A stretch of DNA of 50,486 nt, taken from positions 1-50,486 of the forward strand of contig NZ_FOUB01000027.1 in NCBI RefSeq assembly GCF_900114745.1, in the 5' to 3' direction. The first letter of the stretch is position 1; the number at the start of each line of letters is the position of its first letter. Under the pieces are notes generated by a model. It made no database searches, was not told the origin of the DNA, and was given only the letters and a program-made list of their open reading frames with translations. Positions 16,814 through 29,612 of the stretch are shown piece by piece. Source of the stretch: Nitrosomonas communis. Its GTDB lineage: Bacteria > Pseudomonadota > Gammaproteobacteria > Burkholderiales > Nitrosomonadaceae. Made by a program: the position numbers and the translations under genes.

Positions 16814-18196
16814 ATGTTCATCAGTGTTCTTGATCTCTTTAAAATCGGAATCGGTCCTTCGAGTTCTCATACTATGGGGCCGATGATGGCTGCAAATGAT
16901 TTCCGCAGCCGCATTTATCAGCTTGTGGCAACATCTTCGAACAATAAAGCCATGCATGTTCGTTGCATACTGAAGGGTTCTCTGGCTTTTACCGGCAAAG
17001 GTCATGCAACAGACCGGGCCGTTGTATTGGGACTTCACGGCTATACTCCTGAAGCATTGTCTGAGCAGGATGTTAATGCATTAACTGCCAAACTATGGAC
17101 TACCCATTTCTTCACAATCAACAAAGATACCGTGATCACATTCAACCCTGATATTGACATTATTTTTGATAAGAACGAAACATTACCTCAACATCCAAAT
17201 GGGATGATTTATACGCTGCTTGATGAAAATGAGGAAGTTTTATTAAGTGAAACCTATTTTTCCATTGGAGGCGGATTTATTAATACGCTTGCTGAAATTA
17301 GTCAACTCAGTGCTCCCCTGAAAATGGAACCAGCCCAATCTTTTCCTTTCCCGTTTAATTCAGCACGTAGCATGTTAGAAATGTCTCAGCAAAGCAATAA
17401 TTCAATAGCAGAGATGAAGCGCGCCAATGAATTGACGAAAATATCTGCCCATGAACTTGATGAGGGTTTAGATAAAATTTGGCATGCGATGCAACGTTGT
17501 ATTGAAAATGGTTTAACAACAGAAGGACAACTACCTGGTGGCCTCAAGGTATCGCGTCGAGCTAAAAAGCTCTTTAATCAACTTCATGATGACTCTAATA
17601 AAAAGGCAACTTTAAACGATTGGCTATGCGCGTACGCGATGGCCGTAAATGAAGAAAATGCAGCAGGCCACATGGTCGTAACTGCGCCTACCAATGGAGC
17701 AGCAGGGGTTATTCCAGCCGTACTCTATTACATGGTAAAACACGAAAATGGTAGTATTGAAAATGTAAGGGATTTTTTATTAACTGCGGCAGCAATTGGT
17801 GGCATCATCAAACACCGCAGCTCTATATCTGGCGCTGAAGTGGGTTGCCAGGGTGAAGTAGGATCAGCTGCTGCAATGGCTGCAGCTGGTCTATGCGCAG
17901 CCCAGGGAGGGTCAGTAAAGCAAATTGAAAATGCAGCAGAAATTGCGCTCGAGCATCATTTGGGAATGACTTGTGATCCCGTGGGTGGTTTAGTACAAGT
18001 CCCCTGCATAGAACGGAATGGATTTGGTGCCATTAAAGCCCATACAGCCGCAGCACTGGCTCGCAGAGGAACAGGCGAGCATTTTATGCCGCTAGATAAC
18101 TGTATTGAAGCGATGAGACAAACTGGCCTAGAAATGTCGCATAAATACAAAGAAACATCACTGGGTGGTTTGGCTGTAAGCATTACTGAATGCTGA
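16814..18196 (+). CDS. sdaA: L-serine dehydratase (single-chain, iron-sulfur)
   Basis: A 460-residue enzyme that deaminates L-serine to pyruvate and ammonia. It is the one-chain form: an N-terminal beta domain ([20 protein letters not shown], residues 4-23) followed by the alpha catalytic domain from about residue 190. Cysteines that fit the 4Fe-4S cluster ligands are seen in [10 protein letters not shown] and in [15 protein letters not shown], and [15 protein letters not shown] is the conserved substrate loop. Length is as expected (about 455-460). A weak AAGG precedes the ATG. It is a stand-alone transcription unit, divergent to flhDC. Confidence 0.95.
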   Translation: MFISVLDLFKIGIGPSSSHTMGPMMAANDFRSRIYQLVATSSNNKAMHVRCILKGSLAFTGKGHATDRAVVLGLHGYTPEALSEQDVNALTAKLWTTHFFTINKDTVITFNPDIDIIFDKNETLPQHPNGMIYTLLDENEEVLLSETYFSIGGGFINTLAEISQLSAPLKMEPAQSFPFPFNSARSMLEMSQQSNNSIAEMKRANELTKISAHELDEGLDKIWHAMQRCIENGLTTEGQLPGGLKVSRRAKKLFNQLHDDSNKKATLNDWLCAYAMAVNEENAAGHMVVTAPTNGAAGVIPAVLYYMVKHENGSIENVRDFLLTAAAIGGIIKHRSSISGAEVGCQGEVGSAAAMAAAGLCAAQGGSVKQIENAAEIALEHHLGMTCDPVGGLVQVPCIERNGFGAIKAHTAAALARRGTGEHFMPLDNCIEAMRQTGLEMSHKYKETSLGGLAVSITEC

Positions 18197-18485
18197 TTAA
18201 CCCTAAAACAGGACTAACACTATTTAGACACTCATAAGATTGATCCTGTTAAGGGCGTAGCGGCGAATCAAGTCGTCTTAATTTAAAAAGTTGGCGGGGC
18301 ACGGTCAAGTAACACGGATCATAGCAATACTTCGGCTTTCGCCAAGGGGATCTACCCTTCCAACTTATGTAGCTGGTTCCAGCATATTTGATCGAATTAT
18401 CGATGATTAATACCTTTATAAAGCAATTACCTGGGCATCAGGTAACAACTTCAATATATTTTCTCGTTTTGTAACAGCATACTAT
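18197..18485. ncRNA. Intergenic segment able to form paired RNA structures (candidate only)
   Basis: Two nested or adjacent structures are visible. AACAGGA (18207-18213) pairs with TCCTGTT (18244-18250). AAGTTGG (18288-18294) pairs with CCAACTT (18360-18366), continued by GGG/CCC after a small bulge. Inside the latter is a tetraloop hairpin CTTcGGC-TTTC-GCCAAG. On the minus strand the structure ends in CCGCCAACTTTTT, as an RNA terminator would. I recognise no known riboswitch or sRNA family, so this may be an sRNA, a leader, or nothing. Confidence 0.25.
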
Positions 18486-20412
18486 ATGCTTGGTTTCTTT
18501 GAGCGTCTAATCAATCCGTTCCCACCTGAACATCCGGCTGAACCGCCTAAGGGTTTGTACCAGTTCTGCCGCCACTATACCCGGGGAATCGAATTCTATC
18601 TGCTTTTGATGGCAATACTCACTATTTGTGTTGCCATCGGTGAAGCGATGCTTTATGGCATTTTAGGAAAGATTATCGATTGGCTGGCTGAAAAAGATCC
18701 CCAAAATTTCTTGCAAGAAGAAATGCTCTCATTGATTGGTTTCTCGTTATTTATACTGCTGCTGATACCCATTCTGGTTATATGCCATTCATTGATCATG
18801 TACCAAACGTTAATGGGTAACTTCCCAATGATAGTGCGCTGGCAAGCCCATCGCTATCTACTCAGTCAAAGCTATGCTTTTTTTCAGAATGAATTCAGCG
18901 GCCGCATTGCTACCAAAGTCATGCAGACAGCCTTGGCTGTACGTGAAACTGTCTTGAAAACCCTCGATGTGATGCTATTCATCGGTGTATATCTCATTAC
19001 TACTTTGTTTCTCGTTGCCAATGCAGATCCTCATTTATGCATCCCACTGCTTAATCGGTGTATATCTCATTACTACTTTGTTTCTCGTTGCCAATGCAGA
19101 TCCTCATTTATGCATCCCACTGCTTATCTGGTTGGTCATATATTCAATCATACTGTATTACTTCATTCCAAGATTAAAACAAATCTCTGAGGTACAGGCC
19201 GATGCACGCTCCAGCATGACTGGCCGTATTGTGGATAGCTATACCAATATTTTGACGCTTAAACTATTCTCCCACGCCCAGCGTGAAGCTGAATACGCAA
19301 AAACAGGCATGGAAAATTTCCTGTCAACGGTTCATCCGCAAATGCGACTGATTACTGGATTGCTTGGGTGTATATGGAGCAGTAATATGCTATTGGTATT
19401 CAGCATTGGTGCTCTGGGAATTTATTTATGGATCAACGGGAATATCACTACAGGAGCCATAGCCATTGCCATGACGCTTGCGATACGCCTAACCGGAATG
19501 TCTCATTGGATCATGTGGGAAGTCAGCTCACTATTTGAAAATATAGGAATTGTCCATGATGGCATAAACACATTATCAGAACCACCGACCGTAGTGGATG
19601 CGCCTGATGCGGTTCCTTTGCGAGTAGAATCTGGTACGATTGATTTTAGCCATGTCGGTTTTACCTATCATCGAGCAGATCAAAAGCAAAGCAAGCGGGT
19701 ATTTGATGATCTTAATTTACACATCGCCGCTGGGGAGAAAGTCGGTATTGTCGGCCGTTCAGGCGCTGGCAAGTCTACCTTGGTTAGTCTATTATTACGC
19801 TTTTATGATGCTCAGCAAGGCATTATTCAAATCGATGGACAAGACATCCGCCAAGTTAGTCAAGAAAGTTTACGCGCTAATATCGCTATCGTTACTCAAG
19901 ATACTTCATTGCTTCACCGATCCATTCGTGACAACATACTATTCGGTAAACCTGATGCTTCTGAAGCTCAGATGCTCGAAGCTGCAAAACTTGCTCATGC
20001 TCATGAGTTCATTCAAACCCTGATTGATAATAAAGGCCGCAAAGGCTATGATGCATTCGTCGGCGAACGCGGTGTTAATCTTTCAGGAGGGCAACGTCAA
20101 CGTATTGCAATTGCGCGTGTATTATTAAAGAATGCGCCTATCCTGATTCTTGATGAAGCAACCTCTGCCCTTGATTCGGGTGTAGAAGCCAGCATTCAAC
20201 AAAATCTGGATCAACTCATGCAAGGCAAAACCGTTATTGCAATTGCCCACCGGCTATCCACCATTGCTGCCATGGATCGGCTCATTGTCCTGGATAAAGG
20301 TCGTATCATTGAGCAAGGTAGCCACGCAGAACTACTTTCTCATAACCAACTGTATGCAATGCTTTGGAATCACCAATCAGGAGGATTTCTTGCCCCCCTA
20401 CAAAATAGATAA
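18486..20412 (+). pseudogene. ABC exporter (fused permease-ATPase), frameshifted by a 73-bp duplication
   Basis: An MsbA/multidrug-type half-transporter. The first 165 codons (membrane domain) are in one frame and the rest in the next frame. A perfect 73-bp tandem duplication (18981-19053, 19054-19126) lies at the break, and 73 is not a multiple of 3. Removing one copy gives a single 617-codon frame of normal length. The downstream part has several membrane spans, then Walker A GRSGAGKST, signature LSGGQRQR, Walker B ILILDEATSALD and the H-loop AIAHRLS. As read it cannot make the intact transporter. The substrate is unknown. Loss of one repeat unit would restore it exactly. Confidence 0.9.
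18981..19126 (+). repeat. Perfect 2 x 73-bp tandem duplication
   Basis: The unit begins ATCGGTGTATATC and ends CACTGCTTA. Copy one is 18981-19053, copy two 19054-19126, with no mismatch. The lack of divergence means the event is very recent, under active turnover, or an assembly artefact. Confidence 0.97.
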
Positions 20413-20421
20413 TTTTATATT

Positions 20422-20528
20422 TTATTCTATTGCTTAATCAAACGTGACGCGAAGGCAAGCTGCAAACAATATCAATAACACGGCAAGATGAAACCGACAA
20501 AGTCAGTTTTGATTTAGAAATGGAATTA
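20422..20528 (+). repeat. MITE/REP-like repeat, copy 2
   Basis: The right half (gccgacaaagtcag-type core, here ..accgacaaagtcag.., and end GAAATGGAATTA) is well kept. The left end is degenerate (TTATTCTATTGCTTAATC). It lies 10 bases after the ABC transporter stop and fills most of the 224-base gap before the next gene. Confidence 0.8.
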
Positions 20529-20636
20529 TAGTTGCAGTGTTGCTAATCAGGCGAGATAATTTTATCGATACCTTCTCAGTATGTTTAAATAGCACATTGC
20601 AAACCATTTTAATTTAATCATCAAGGTTAATATCCC

Positions 20637-21248
20637 ATGAATTTTCCCGATTTTTATGAACTGTCACCTGTCGTACAAACCCGTGATCCATTTGCAGCCA
20701 TGTTAGGTGCTGCGCGTGATGGTTTACTGGAATACCATTATGTCGACGCGGTACGTCTCGCCGGCCATTCATGTCCTACTGTCGCTGGCGCATATCTCAT
20801 CGGGCGAGCTGCCCTGCGTGCACTTTATCCGGATGAGCCTGCTGCGCGAGGATCAATTGCTGTCCATATGCCCGCACCAGAAAATGAAGGCACCACAGGT
20901 GTGATGGCGCAAGTATTGACATTATTAACTGGCGCAGCTGCCGATAATGGTTTCCATGGTATTCAAGGGCGCTTCAGAAGGATGGGATTACTGAGTTTTG
21001 CAGACCAGCGAGAAGGAGAAGCTATCCTCTTCAAACGTCTTGATACCGGGGCGAGTGTGGCAGTGGAGCTCGATGTTTCTTTAGTACCTGGTGATCCGGC
21101 ACAAAGTGGACGCTTGGCGGCTATCCTGCAAAATCGTGCTGATGAAATAATACGCAATGCTTTTGCAGATGCATGGCAGGCGCGTGTACGCCGATTGTTA
21201 CTGGAATTCGCGGATGACCCGCGCGTAATACGTGTTACTCCCTTGTAA
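20637..21248 (+). CDS. FmdE-like hypothetical protein
   Basis: A 203-residue soluble protein. The block RLAGHSCPTVAGAYLIGRAALRAL (about residues 40-63) resembles the HGHxCPGxxxG signature of the FmdE family (formylmethanofuran dehydrogenase subunit E-like). In place of the second conserved Gly it has Ala/Gly variants, and only one cysteine (in GHSCP) is visible. No zinc-finger tail is present. FmdE-domain proteins in non-methanogens are mostly of unknown role, with metal or pterin binding suggested. It starts after AAGG at about 20623 and stands alone between the ABC exporter and the convergent symporter. Confidence 0.45.
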   Translation: MNFPDFYELSPVVQTRDPFAAMLGAARDGLLEYHYVDAVRLAGHSCPTVAGAYLIGRAALRALYPDEPAARGSIAVHMPAPENEGTTGVMAQVLTLLTGAAADNGFHGIQGRFRRMGLLSFADQREGEAILFKRLDTGASVAVELDVSLVPGDPAQSGRLAAILQNRADEIIRNAFADAWQARVRRLLLEFADDPRVIRVTPL

Positions 21249-21303
21249 CCCTGGCTAACCCGGTGTGAATATGGTTAAAAGCTAACTTTTTGATGCTAAC
21301 TCG

Positions 21304-22539
21304 TTAAGGGCTTCTTATCCATTTTTGTACGACTATACTTCCAATCATATCTCCCTCAACATTGACCATCGTGCGAAACGCATCTAATAACCGATCGATA
21401 GGGAGTAAAATAGCTACTGCCTCAGCGGGTAAACCCACTGATTGAAGCACCATCACCATGGTCACCATGCCTGCACTTGGAATACCAGGTGCCCCAATAG
21501 AAGCCAACATGGCAGTGAAAAAGACAATAAGTTGTTGTGTGATATCAAGCTCGATTCCTACCAAGTTAGCGATGAACAAAGCGGCTATAGCTTCATACAA
21601 TGCGGTGCCATCCATGTTGATAGTCGTTCCCAACGGAACGACAAAGCCCGCCACATCGGATTTAACATGTAGATGCTGCTCCACACAACGCATCGTTATA
21701 GGCATAGTGGCTGCACTGGAGCTGGTTGCAAAAGCAGTGATCAATGCTTCGCGCCCACCCTTCCAGAATCTAAAAGGGGTCACACCGGTCGTTAAATAAA
21801 GTATGAGTGGTAAGATAACTAAACCATGGAATAATGTTGTCCCAATAACAATGACAATAAATTTAAGCAGTGTAGTAAGCAGGGCCATATCCTGAGCAAC
21901 AATCAATTGTAGTAGCAATGCCATGATACCGAGCGGAGCAAGACGCATGATCCAACTCACTAACATCAGGATTAGCTCCAGAAATTCTTTCATCAAAATG
22001 AGGATATTATGATAGCGCTCCCCGCCCACTACCATAGCAATTCCAAGCAATAATGCAAAGATTACGATAGCCAGGATATGACCCTCAGCAAGCGCTGTGA
22101 TTGGATTTAGAAAAAGCGAATGTAGAAAGTGAGCAAAAAATTCGCCCAAGGACATTTGCTTAACATCGATATCTTGCATGGCATCTTTAAACATCGCAAT
22201 CTCAAGCCCCTCACCCAGCCGAAAGAGATTGGCTACTGTCAGACCAAGTATCACCGCCAAAGCCATAGTAGATGCAAAAAAAACAAGCGTGATTTGCCAT
22301 ACTCGATTGATTTGGTGATGTGCACGTAAATTCGCAACACCGACCACAATGGAAGTAAACACCAATGGGACAAGTATCATTTTCAACAAATCAATGAATA
22401 AGGTACTTATCAAACTAGCAACATACAAACCATTTTGAGAGATAGGCGAATCCAGACCGACCATGACAAACCCCAAACCCAGCAAAATACCGCCTAATAC
22501 CCCTAGCATGATTTGCATATTGAGAGATATTTTTATCAT
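21304..22539 (-). CDS. Sodium/proton:dicarboxylate symporter (DAACS family)
   Basis: A 411-residue inner-membrane transporter of the GltP/DctA family, which imports glutamate, aspartate or C4-dicarboxylates with cations. Visible signatures are the serine-rich loop TSSSAATMP, the cation-site motif NMDGTALYEA and the terminal DRLLDAFRTMVNVEGD with the substrate-binding Asp/Arg/Asn residues. The frame is open to 22578, but the ATG at 22539 is preceded by GGAG at good spacing and gives the usual N-terminus. A MITE-like repeat (copy 3) lies directly upstream in the promoter region. The exact substrate cannot be told. Confidence 0.88.
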   Translation of the reverse strand: MIKISLNMQIMLGVLGGILLGLGFVMVGLDSPISQNGLYVASLISTLFIDLLKMILVPLVFTSIVVGVANLRAHHQINRVWQITLVFFASTMALAVILGLTVANLFRLGEGLEIAMFKDAMQDIDVKQMSLGEFFAHFLHSLFLNPITALAEGHILAIVIFALLLGIAMVVGGERYHNILILMKEFLELILMLVSWIMRLAPLGIMALLLQLIVAQDMALLTTLLKFIVIVIGTTLFHGLVILPLILYLTTGVTPFRFWKGGREALITAFATSSSAATMPITMRCVEQHLHVKSDVAGFVVPLGTTINMDGTALYEAIAALFIANLVGIELDITQQLIVFFTAMLASIGAPGIPSAGMVTMVMVLQSVGLPAEAVAILLPIDRLLDAFRTMVNVEGDMIGSIVVQKWIRSP

Positions 22540-22580
22540 AAGAACTCCAGGCTTTATCAGCAGATGCGCTATGAGCAAAG

Positions 22581-22685
22581 TAATTCCATTTCTAAATCAA
22601 AATGACACGAAGACGAGCCGTAGACAGTATAATTAATACGGCAAGGTAAGCCGACAAAGTCAGTTTTGATTTAGAAAATGGGATA
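22581..22685 (+). repeat. MITE/REP-like repeat, copy 3
   Basis: The left end TAATTCCATTTC is perfect; the right end is slightly decayed (GAAAATGGGATAAG). It sits between the symporter start and the RDD gene stop, both on the minus strand, so it is transcribed or lies in the symporter promoter. Confidence 0.87.
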
Positions 22686-22701
22686 AGATTGAACTTCAAT
22701 C

Positions 22702-23118
22702 TCAGTATTCTACTTTTACAATACGTGTTCCGGCGAGCCGATCATGCAGAAACTGGCGGTCACGATCGAATAATGCCCATATAATTCCAAAGCCAAAAAA
22801 TGTGATGCCAATCACGGCAAGAAGGTAACGGGTAATAGCTTGCCGAGTACTGAGCTTATTACCATTAACGGTTACCACACGCATTTTCCAAGTTTGCATG
22901 GCCAAAGTCTGCCCGCCATGCGTCCAGAACCAGATAAAATAAATGCCAGCAACAGAAAGCAGATAAAATTGAAAGAGCGGCTTGAAATATATCGCTGTAG
23001 GATCACGAAACACTAAATGAAAAATAAAACTGGCAATAAACCAGACTCCAAGCAGCAACAAAAATTCGTAAAGCATACATAATGTGCGCCGCCAAAATCG
23101 AGGAATTGAGTTTGTCAT
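22702..23118 (-). CDS. RDD-family membrane protein
   Basis: A 138-residue integral membrane protein of the RDD family. It has an early Arg-containing helix (PRFWRRTLCMLYE), three to four hydrophobic spans, THGGQTLAMQTWKMRVV as the conserved cytoplasmic loop and a terminal DRDRQFLHDRLAGTRIV, which is the family hallmark. RDD proteins are usually of unknown function, with some implicated in Na+ or proton exchange. I chose the ATG at 23118 over a TTG at 23166, since the N-terminus then matches other RDD proteins. It has no evident operon partner. Confidence 0.8.
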   Translation of the reverse strand: MTNSIPRFWRRTLCMLYEFLLLLGVWFIASFIFHLVFRDPTAIYFKPLFQFYLLSVAGIYFIWFWTHGGQTLAMQTWKMRVVTVNGNKLSTRQAITRYLLAVIGITFFGFGIIWALFDRDRQFLHDRLAGTRIVKVEY

Positions 23119-23478
23119 GGAAAATTTTTTAGGCGATATGGTATAATTAAAAATCTGATTAGCCAAGTTAATAAAAATTTAAAAAGTGGTTTCTCTAATA
23201 GCACATTGTAAGGCATTCTAAAAGATTATTTCATATTTTCCCTTATAAACCAGATTGTTCAGTCTTTTTAATCAATGCAAAACTCTCAATTAACAGTTAA
23301 TAATGATTGATAACTATTATCGTTTGCGTTATTGTTATTGTTAAACTTTACAATAAGTAATATTTTTATCACAACTTAAAGTTGTTCCGGATACGATAAG
23401 TTATCTAAATAAATGATCCCTACACAAGAATCGTCTTAATTAGTCAATATATTTCTGTTCTTGGAGGGCGTTAACTGT
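23119..23478. other. Divergent promoter region of RDD gene and tonB
   Basis: About 360 bases of AT-rich DNA between divergent genes. It contains a candidate Fur box (23308-23322, listed separately). No other gene or repeat is seen. Confidence 0.5.
23308..23322. promoter_or_regulatory. Candidate Fur box upstream of tonB-exbBD
   Basis: TGATAACTATTATCG matches the 7-1-7 Fur motif TGATAAT-N-ATTATCA at 12 of 14 fixed positions, and flanking AATAATGAT extends the pattern leftward. It lies about 155 bases upstream of the tonB start. Iron repression of a TonB system is expected from established Fur biology. Confidence 0.6.
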
Positions 23479-24210
23479 ATGGTCCATACTAAGCGCGATT
23501 CGACCCCTTCCTCTATCTCTTTTATCGGTCTATTATTTGTACTCTTGGTACATGCTGCCCTACTTTATGGTATGTGGCATTACCGCTTGCCATCTACAAA
23601 TACGCAAACAGTCACATTATTTGCTGAACTGATTGCACCACCACAACCTAAAATTGAAGCGCCAGAGCTTCCCAAAGCTGATATAAAAGCAGAACATATA
23701 CCGCCCCCTCCGGAAAAACCTAAAGTGGTTAAAAAAGCACAACCACAACCTAAACAACGTCAATTAGCTTCTACTGCACCTGCTCTGCCTAAAGAGAAAG
23801 TAGTCGCTTCCCCTTCCCCTCCTGCGCCAGAACCAGTACACGAGGAATCTGAATCGACACAAAAGCAAGAAACGAAGGCTGTACCCGCTGCTCGTCCCGA
23901 GCAAATGCAAAGTGGTCCTGTGACCCTTACATCCGAGTTATCGGTATCTTGTCCGGAATTGAGCGCACCGGATTATCCTACTCTTTCACGTCGATTGGGT
24001 GAGGAAGGGAAACTCATGCTTCAAGTTGAACTTGATGAATCAGGCCGCATCAGCAATACCCGTATCGTCAATAGTAGCGGCTATTCCCGACTTGATAATG
24101 CCGCACTCGCTGCGGTTAAGAGCTGGCGCTGTAAACCTGCGGTGCGTGATGGCAAACCCGTACGGGCTATCGCATTGCAACCTTTTAATTTTGTAATCCA
24201 AGGAAACTAA
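23479..24210 (+). CDS. tonB: Energy transducer TonB
   Basis: A 243-residue TonB. It has one N-terminal membrane anchor (ISFIGLLFVLLVHAALLYGMW), a long periplasmic Pro/Lys-Pro/Glu-rich spacer (about residues 50-140) and the C-terminal TonB domain with YPTLSRRLGEEGKLMLQVELDESGRI...SSGYSRLDNAALAAVKSWRCKPA. It passes proton-motive energy from ExbBD to outer-membrane receptors. The start at 23479 fits GGAGG at 23463-23467, although the spacing is long. exbB begins 4 bases after its stop, so tonB-exbB-exbD form one operon, probably iron-controlled. Confidence 0.93.
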   Translation: MVHTKRDSTPSSISFIGLLFVLLVHAALLYGMWHYRLPSTNTQTVTLFAELIAPPQPKIEAPELPKADIKAEHIPPPPEKPKVVKKAQPQPKQRQLASTAPALPKEKVVASPSPPAPEPVHEESESTQKQETKAVPAARPEQMQSGPVTLTSELSVSCPELSAPDYPTLSRRLGEEGKLMLQVELDESGRISNTRIVNSSGYSRLDNAALAAVKSWRCKPAVRDGKPVRAIALQPFNFVIQGN

Positions 24211-24214
24211 TGTA

Positions 24215-24988
24215 ATGGAAGAAAATCTTGGTTTTTCTCATTTTCTAGCTCAGATAGACCATGTAGGAATGGTTGTATTCATTTTATTGCTTTCTCTTTC
24301 AGTGGCGAGCTGGTATTTGATTATCATGAAAAGCATCAGTAATTTTATCGCCTCTCGAAGGGCCAATGCTTTTCTGAATCATTTCTGGGAAGTTGATTCC
24401 TTACAAGAATTGAAAATAGAAATGAAAGGTTCTTCTACAGATAATGCGTTTGCCCATCTGGCTAAATTAGCGGTAGATGTAACGACAAATTCACAGAGGC
24501 ATGGCATGGAAAAACTTGCAGCAGCTGGAGGGGTAAGCGAATTGTTAACTCGCACACTGCGCAATGGTATCGATCAAGAGGCTACCCGCATTGGAAATGG
24601 TCTCACCATAATCGCATCGGCTGGTTCTGTCGCTCCCTATATCGGACTATTTGGTACTGTTTGGGGCATTTATCATGCGCTAATTCAAATTGGCCTTACT
24701 GGACAAGGCACATTAGATAAAGTAGCTGGACCAGTTGGGGAGGCGCTCATTATGACAGCCTTAGGATTGGCTGTTGCCATTCCAGCCGTATTAGCCTATA
24801 ACGCTTTTATTAGACGAAATAGAATATGGATGGCGCGGCTGGATGCGTTTGCGCATGATTTATTTACTATTGTTACAGTTGGCAATAAAAGCGGAGATAA
24901 CACCACCAAGGCAGCAACTGAACAAAATCACAATCCTCAGTTTACGCCAACTGCAACCACTACTTCAGCGTTTGAAGGGAGACAATAA
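24215..24988 (+). CDS. exbB: TonB-system proton channel subunit ExbB
   Basis: A 257-residue MotA/TolQ/ExbB-family inner-membrane protein. It has an N-terminal membrane span (VGMVVFILLLSLSVASWYLIIMK) and two further spans around residues 128-200, including the conserved GLFGTVWGIYHAL and ALIMTALGLAVAIPAVLAYNAF motifs. It makes the pentameric scaffold around ExbD. Length is at the long end owing to a C-terminal Thr/Asn-rich tail. The stop overlaps the exbD start by 1 base (TAATG). Confidence 0.93.
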   Translation: MEENLGFSHFLAQIDHVGMVVFILLLSLSVASWYLIIMKSISNFIASRRANAFLNHFWEVDSLQELKIEMKGSSTDNAFAHLAKLAVDVTTNSQRHGMEKLAAAGGVSELLTRTLRNGIDQEATRIGNGLTIIASAGSVAPYIGLFGTVWGIYHALIQIGLTGQGTLDKVAGPVGEALIMTALGLAVAIPAVLAYNAFIRRNRIWMARLDAFAHDLFTIVTVGNKSGDNTTKAATEQNHNPQFTPTATTTSAFEGRQ

Positions 24989-25407
24989 TGGCTTTTGGCA
25001 GCTCAGATCGCTATCAGCAACAGACAACTATGTCTGAAATTAATGTAGTACCATTAGTGGATATCATGCTCGTTTTGTTGATCATTTTTATGATCACAGC
25101 GCCATTACTCACGCATTCTGTAAAAATTGATTTACCGAAAGCATCAAGCAACCCCAATACGGCCAAGCCAGAGCACATTGACTTTGCCATTCGAGCTGAA
25201 GGGATTTTTTTCTGGAATGGTGAGCCAGTCACGCTTGAGCAACTGGCGCCCCGTTTCACTCAATCAGCAGAAAACTCTCCTAATACTGAGCTCCATATCC
25301 GTGCAGATAAAAATACACATTATGAACATGTAGCGCGCATCATGAGTATGGCCGCAAAAGCTGGATTAACAAAAATTGGCTTTGTTACGGATCCAACTCT
25401 TGAATGA
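24988..25407 (+). CDS. exbD: TonB-system subunit ExbD
   Basis: A 139-residue ExbD/TolR-family protein. It has a short cytoplasmic tail, one transmembrane helix VVPLVDIMLVLLIIFMITAPL carrying the essential proton-carrying Asp (VDIMLVLLIIF), and a periplasmic domain ending EHVARIMSMAAKAGLTKIGFVTDP. It works with ExbB and TonB. Its start overlaps the exbB stop, indicating translational coupling. Confidence 0.94.
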   Translation: MAFGSSDRYQQQTTMSEINVVPLVDIMLVLLIIFMITAPLLTHSVKIDLPKASSNPNTAKPEHIDFAIRAEGIFFWNGEPVTLEQLAPRFTQSAENSPNTELHIRADKNTHYEHVARIMSMAAKAGLTKIGFVTDPTLE

Positions 25408-27741
<2,334 letters not shown>

Positions 27742-27869
27742 ATCGTTGTAATGTGCTTTATATATTCCTGTTTATTCAATTTATTTACCCAACCTTTCAC
27801 AAACAATCCAATTACAGAAAATGATTGGTTTGTTTAGACACAAATAATTTACCCATAATATTTAAGTGA

Positions 27870-29173
<1,304 letters not shown>

Positions 29174-29174
<1 letters not shown>

Positions 29175-29479
29175 TGAAGAAACTGGCTGTTACGCTTATT
29201 GTACTGATTATTCTGGCGCAATATCCATTGTGGTATGGCAAAGGGAGTTGGTTAAACGTCTATGAAATAGACCAGCAACTTGCTAGCCAGCGCCAAACTA
29301 ATCAGAAATTACAAAACCGTAATACCGTGCTGGAAGCAGAAGTTAATAATCTTAAGAGAGGGCTCGATGCCATTGAAGAACTCGCCCGCAATGAATTGGG
29401 AATGATACAGGCAGATGAGGTTTTTTTTCAAATCATGGAGAGCAATGAAGAAAATAATTCGCAAATAGAAAGACAATAA
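29174..29479 (+). CDS. ftsB: Cell division protein FtsB
   Basis: A 101-residue bitopic divisome protein of the FtsB/DivIC family, which bridges FtsL and FtsQ at mid-cell. It has an N-terminal membrane helix (LAVTLIVLIILAQYPLWYG), then a coiled coil (YEIDQQLASQRQTNQKLQNRNTVLEAEVNNLKRG) and the EELARNELGMI block typical of the family. Its start overlaps the eno stop. The arrangement eno-ftsB is well conserved. It converges with sdhA. Confidence 0.9.
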
Positions 29480-29612
29480 AGCGTAATTATTGGGATTATG
29501 ACTGCCCATACAATTATGATGTCATCATATATTATAAAGCAATAAGCGCACTTTATCCTTGAATCAAAAGATGCAAAGTAAGCGCCACACGAACTAAATT
29601 ATTAGATTACTG

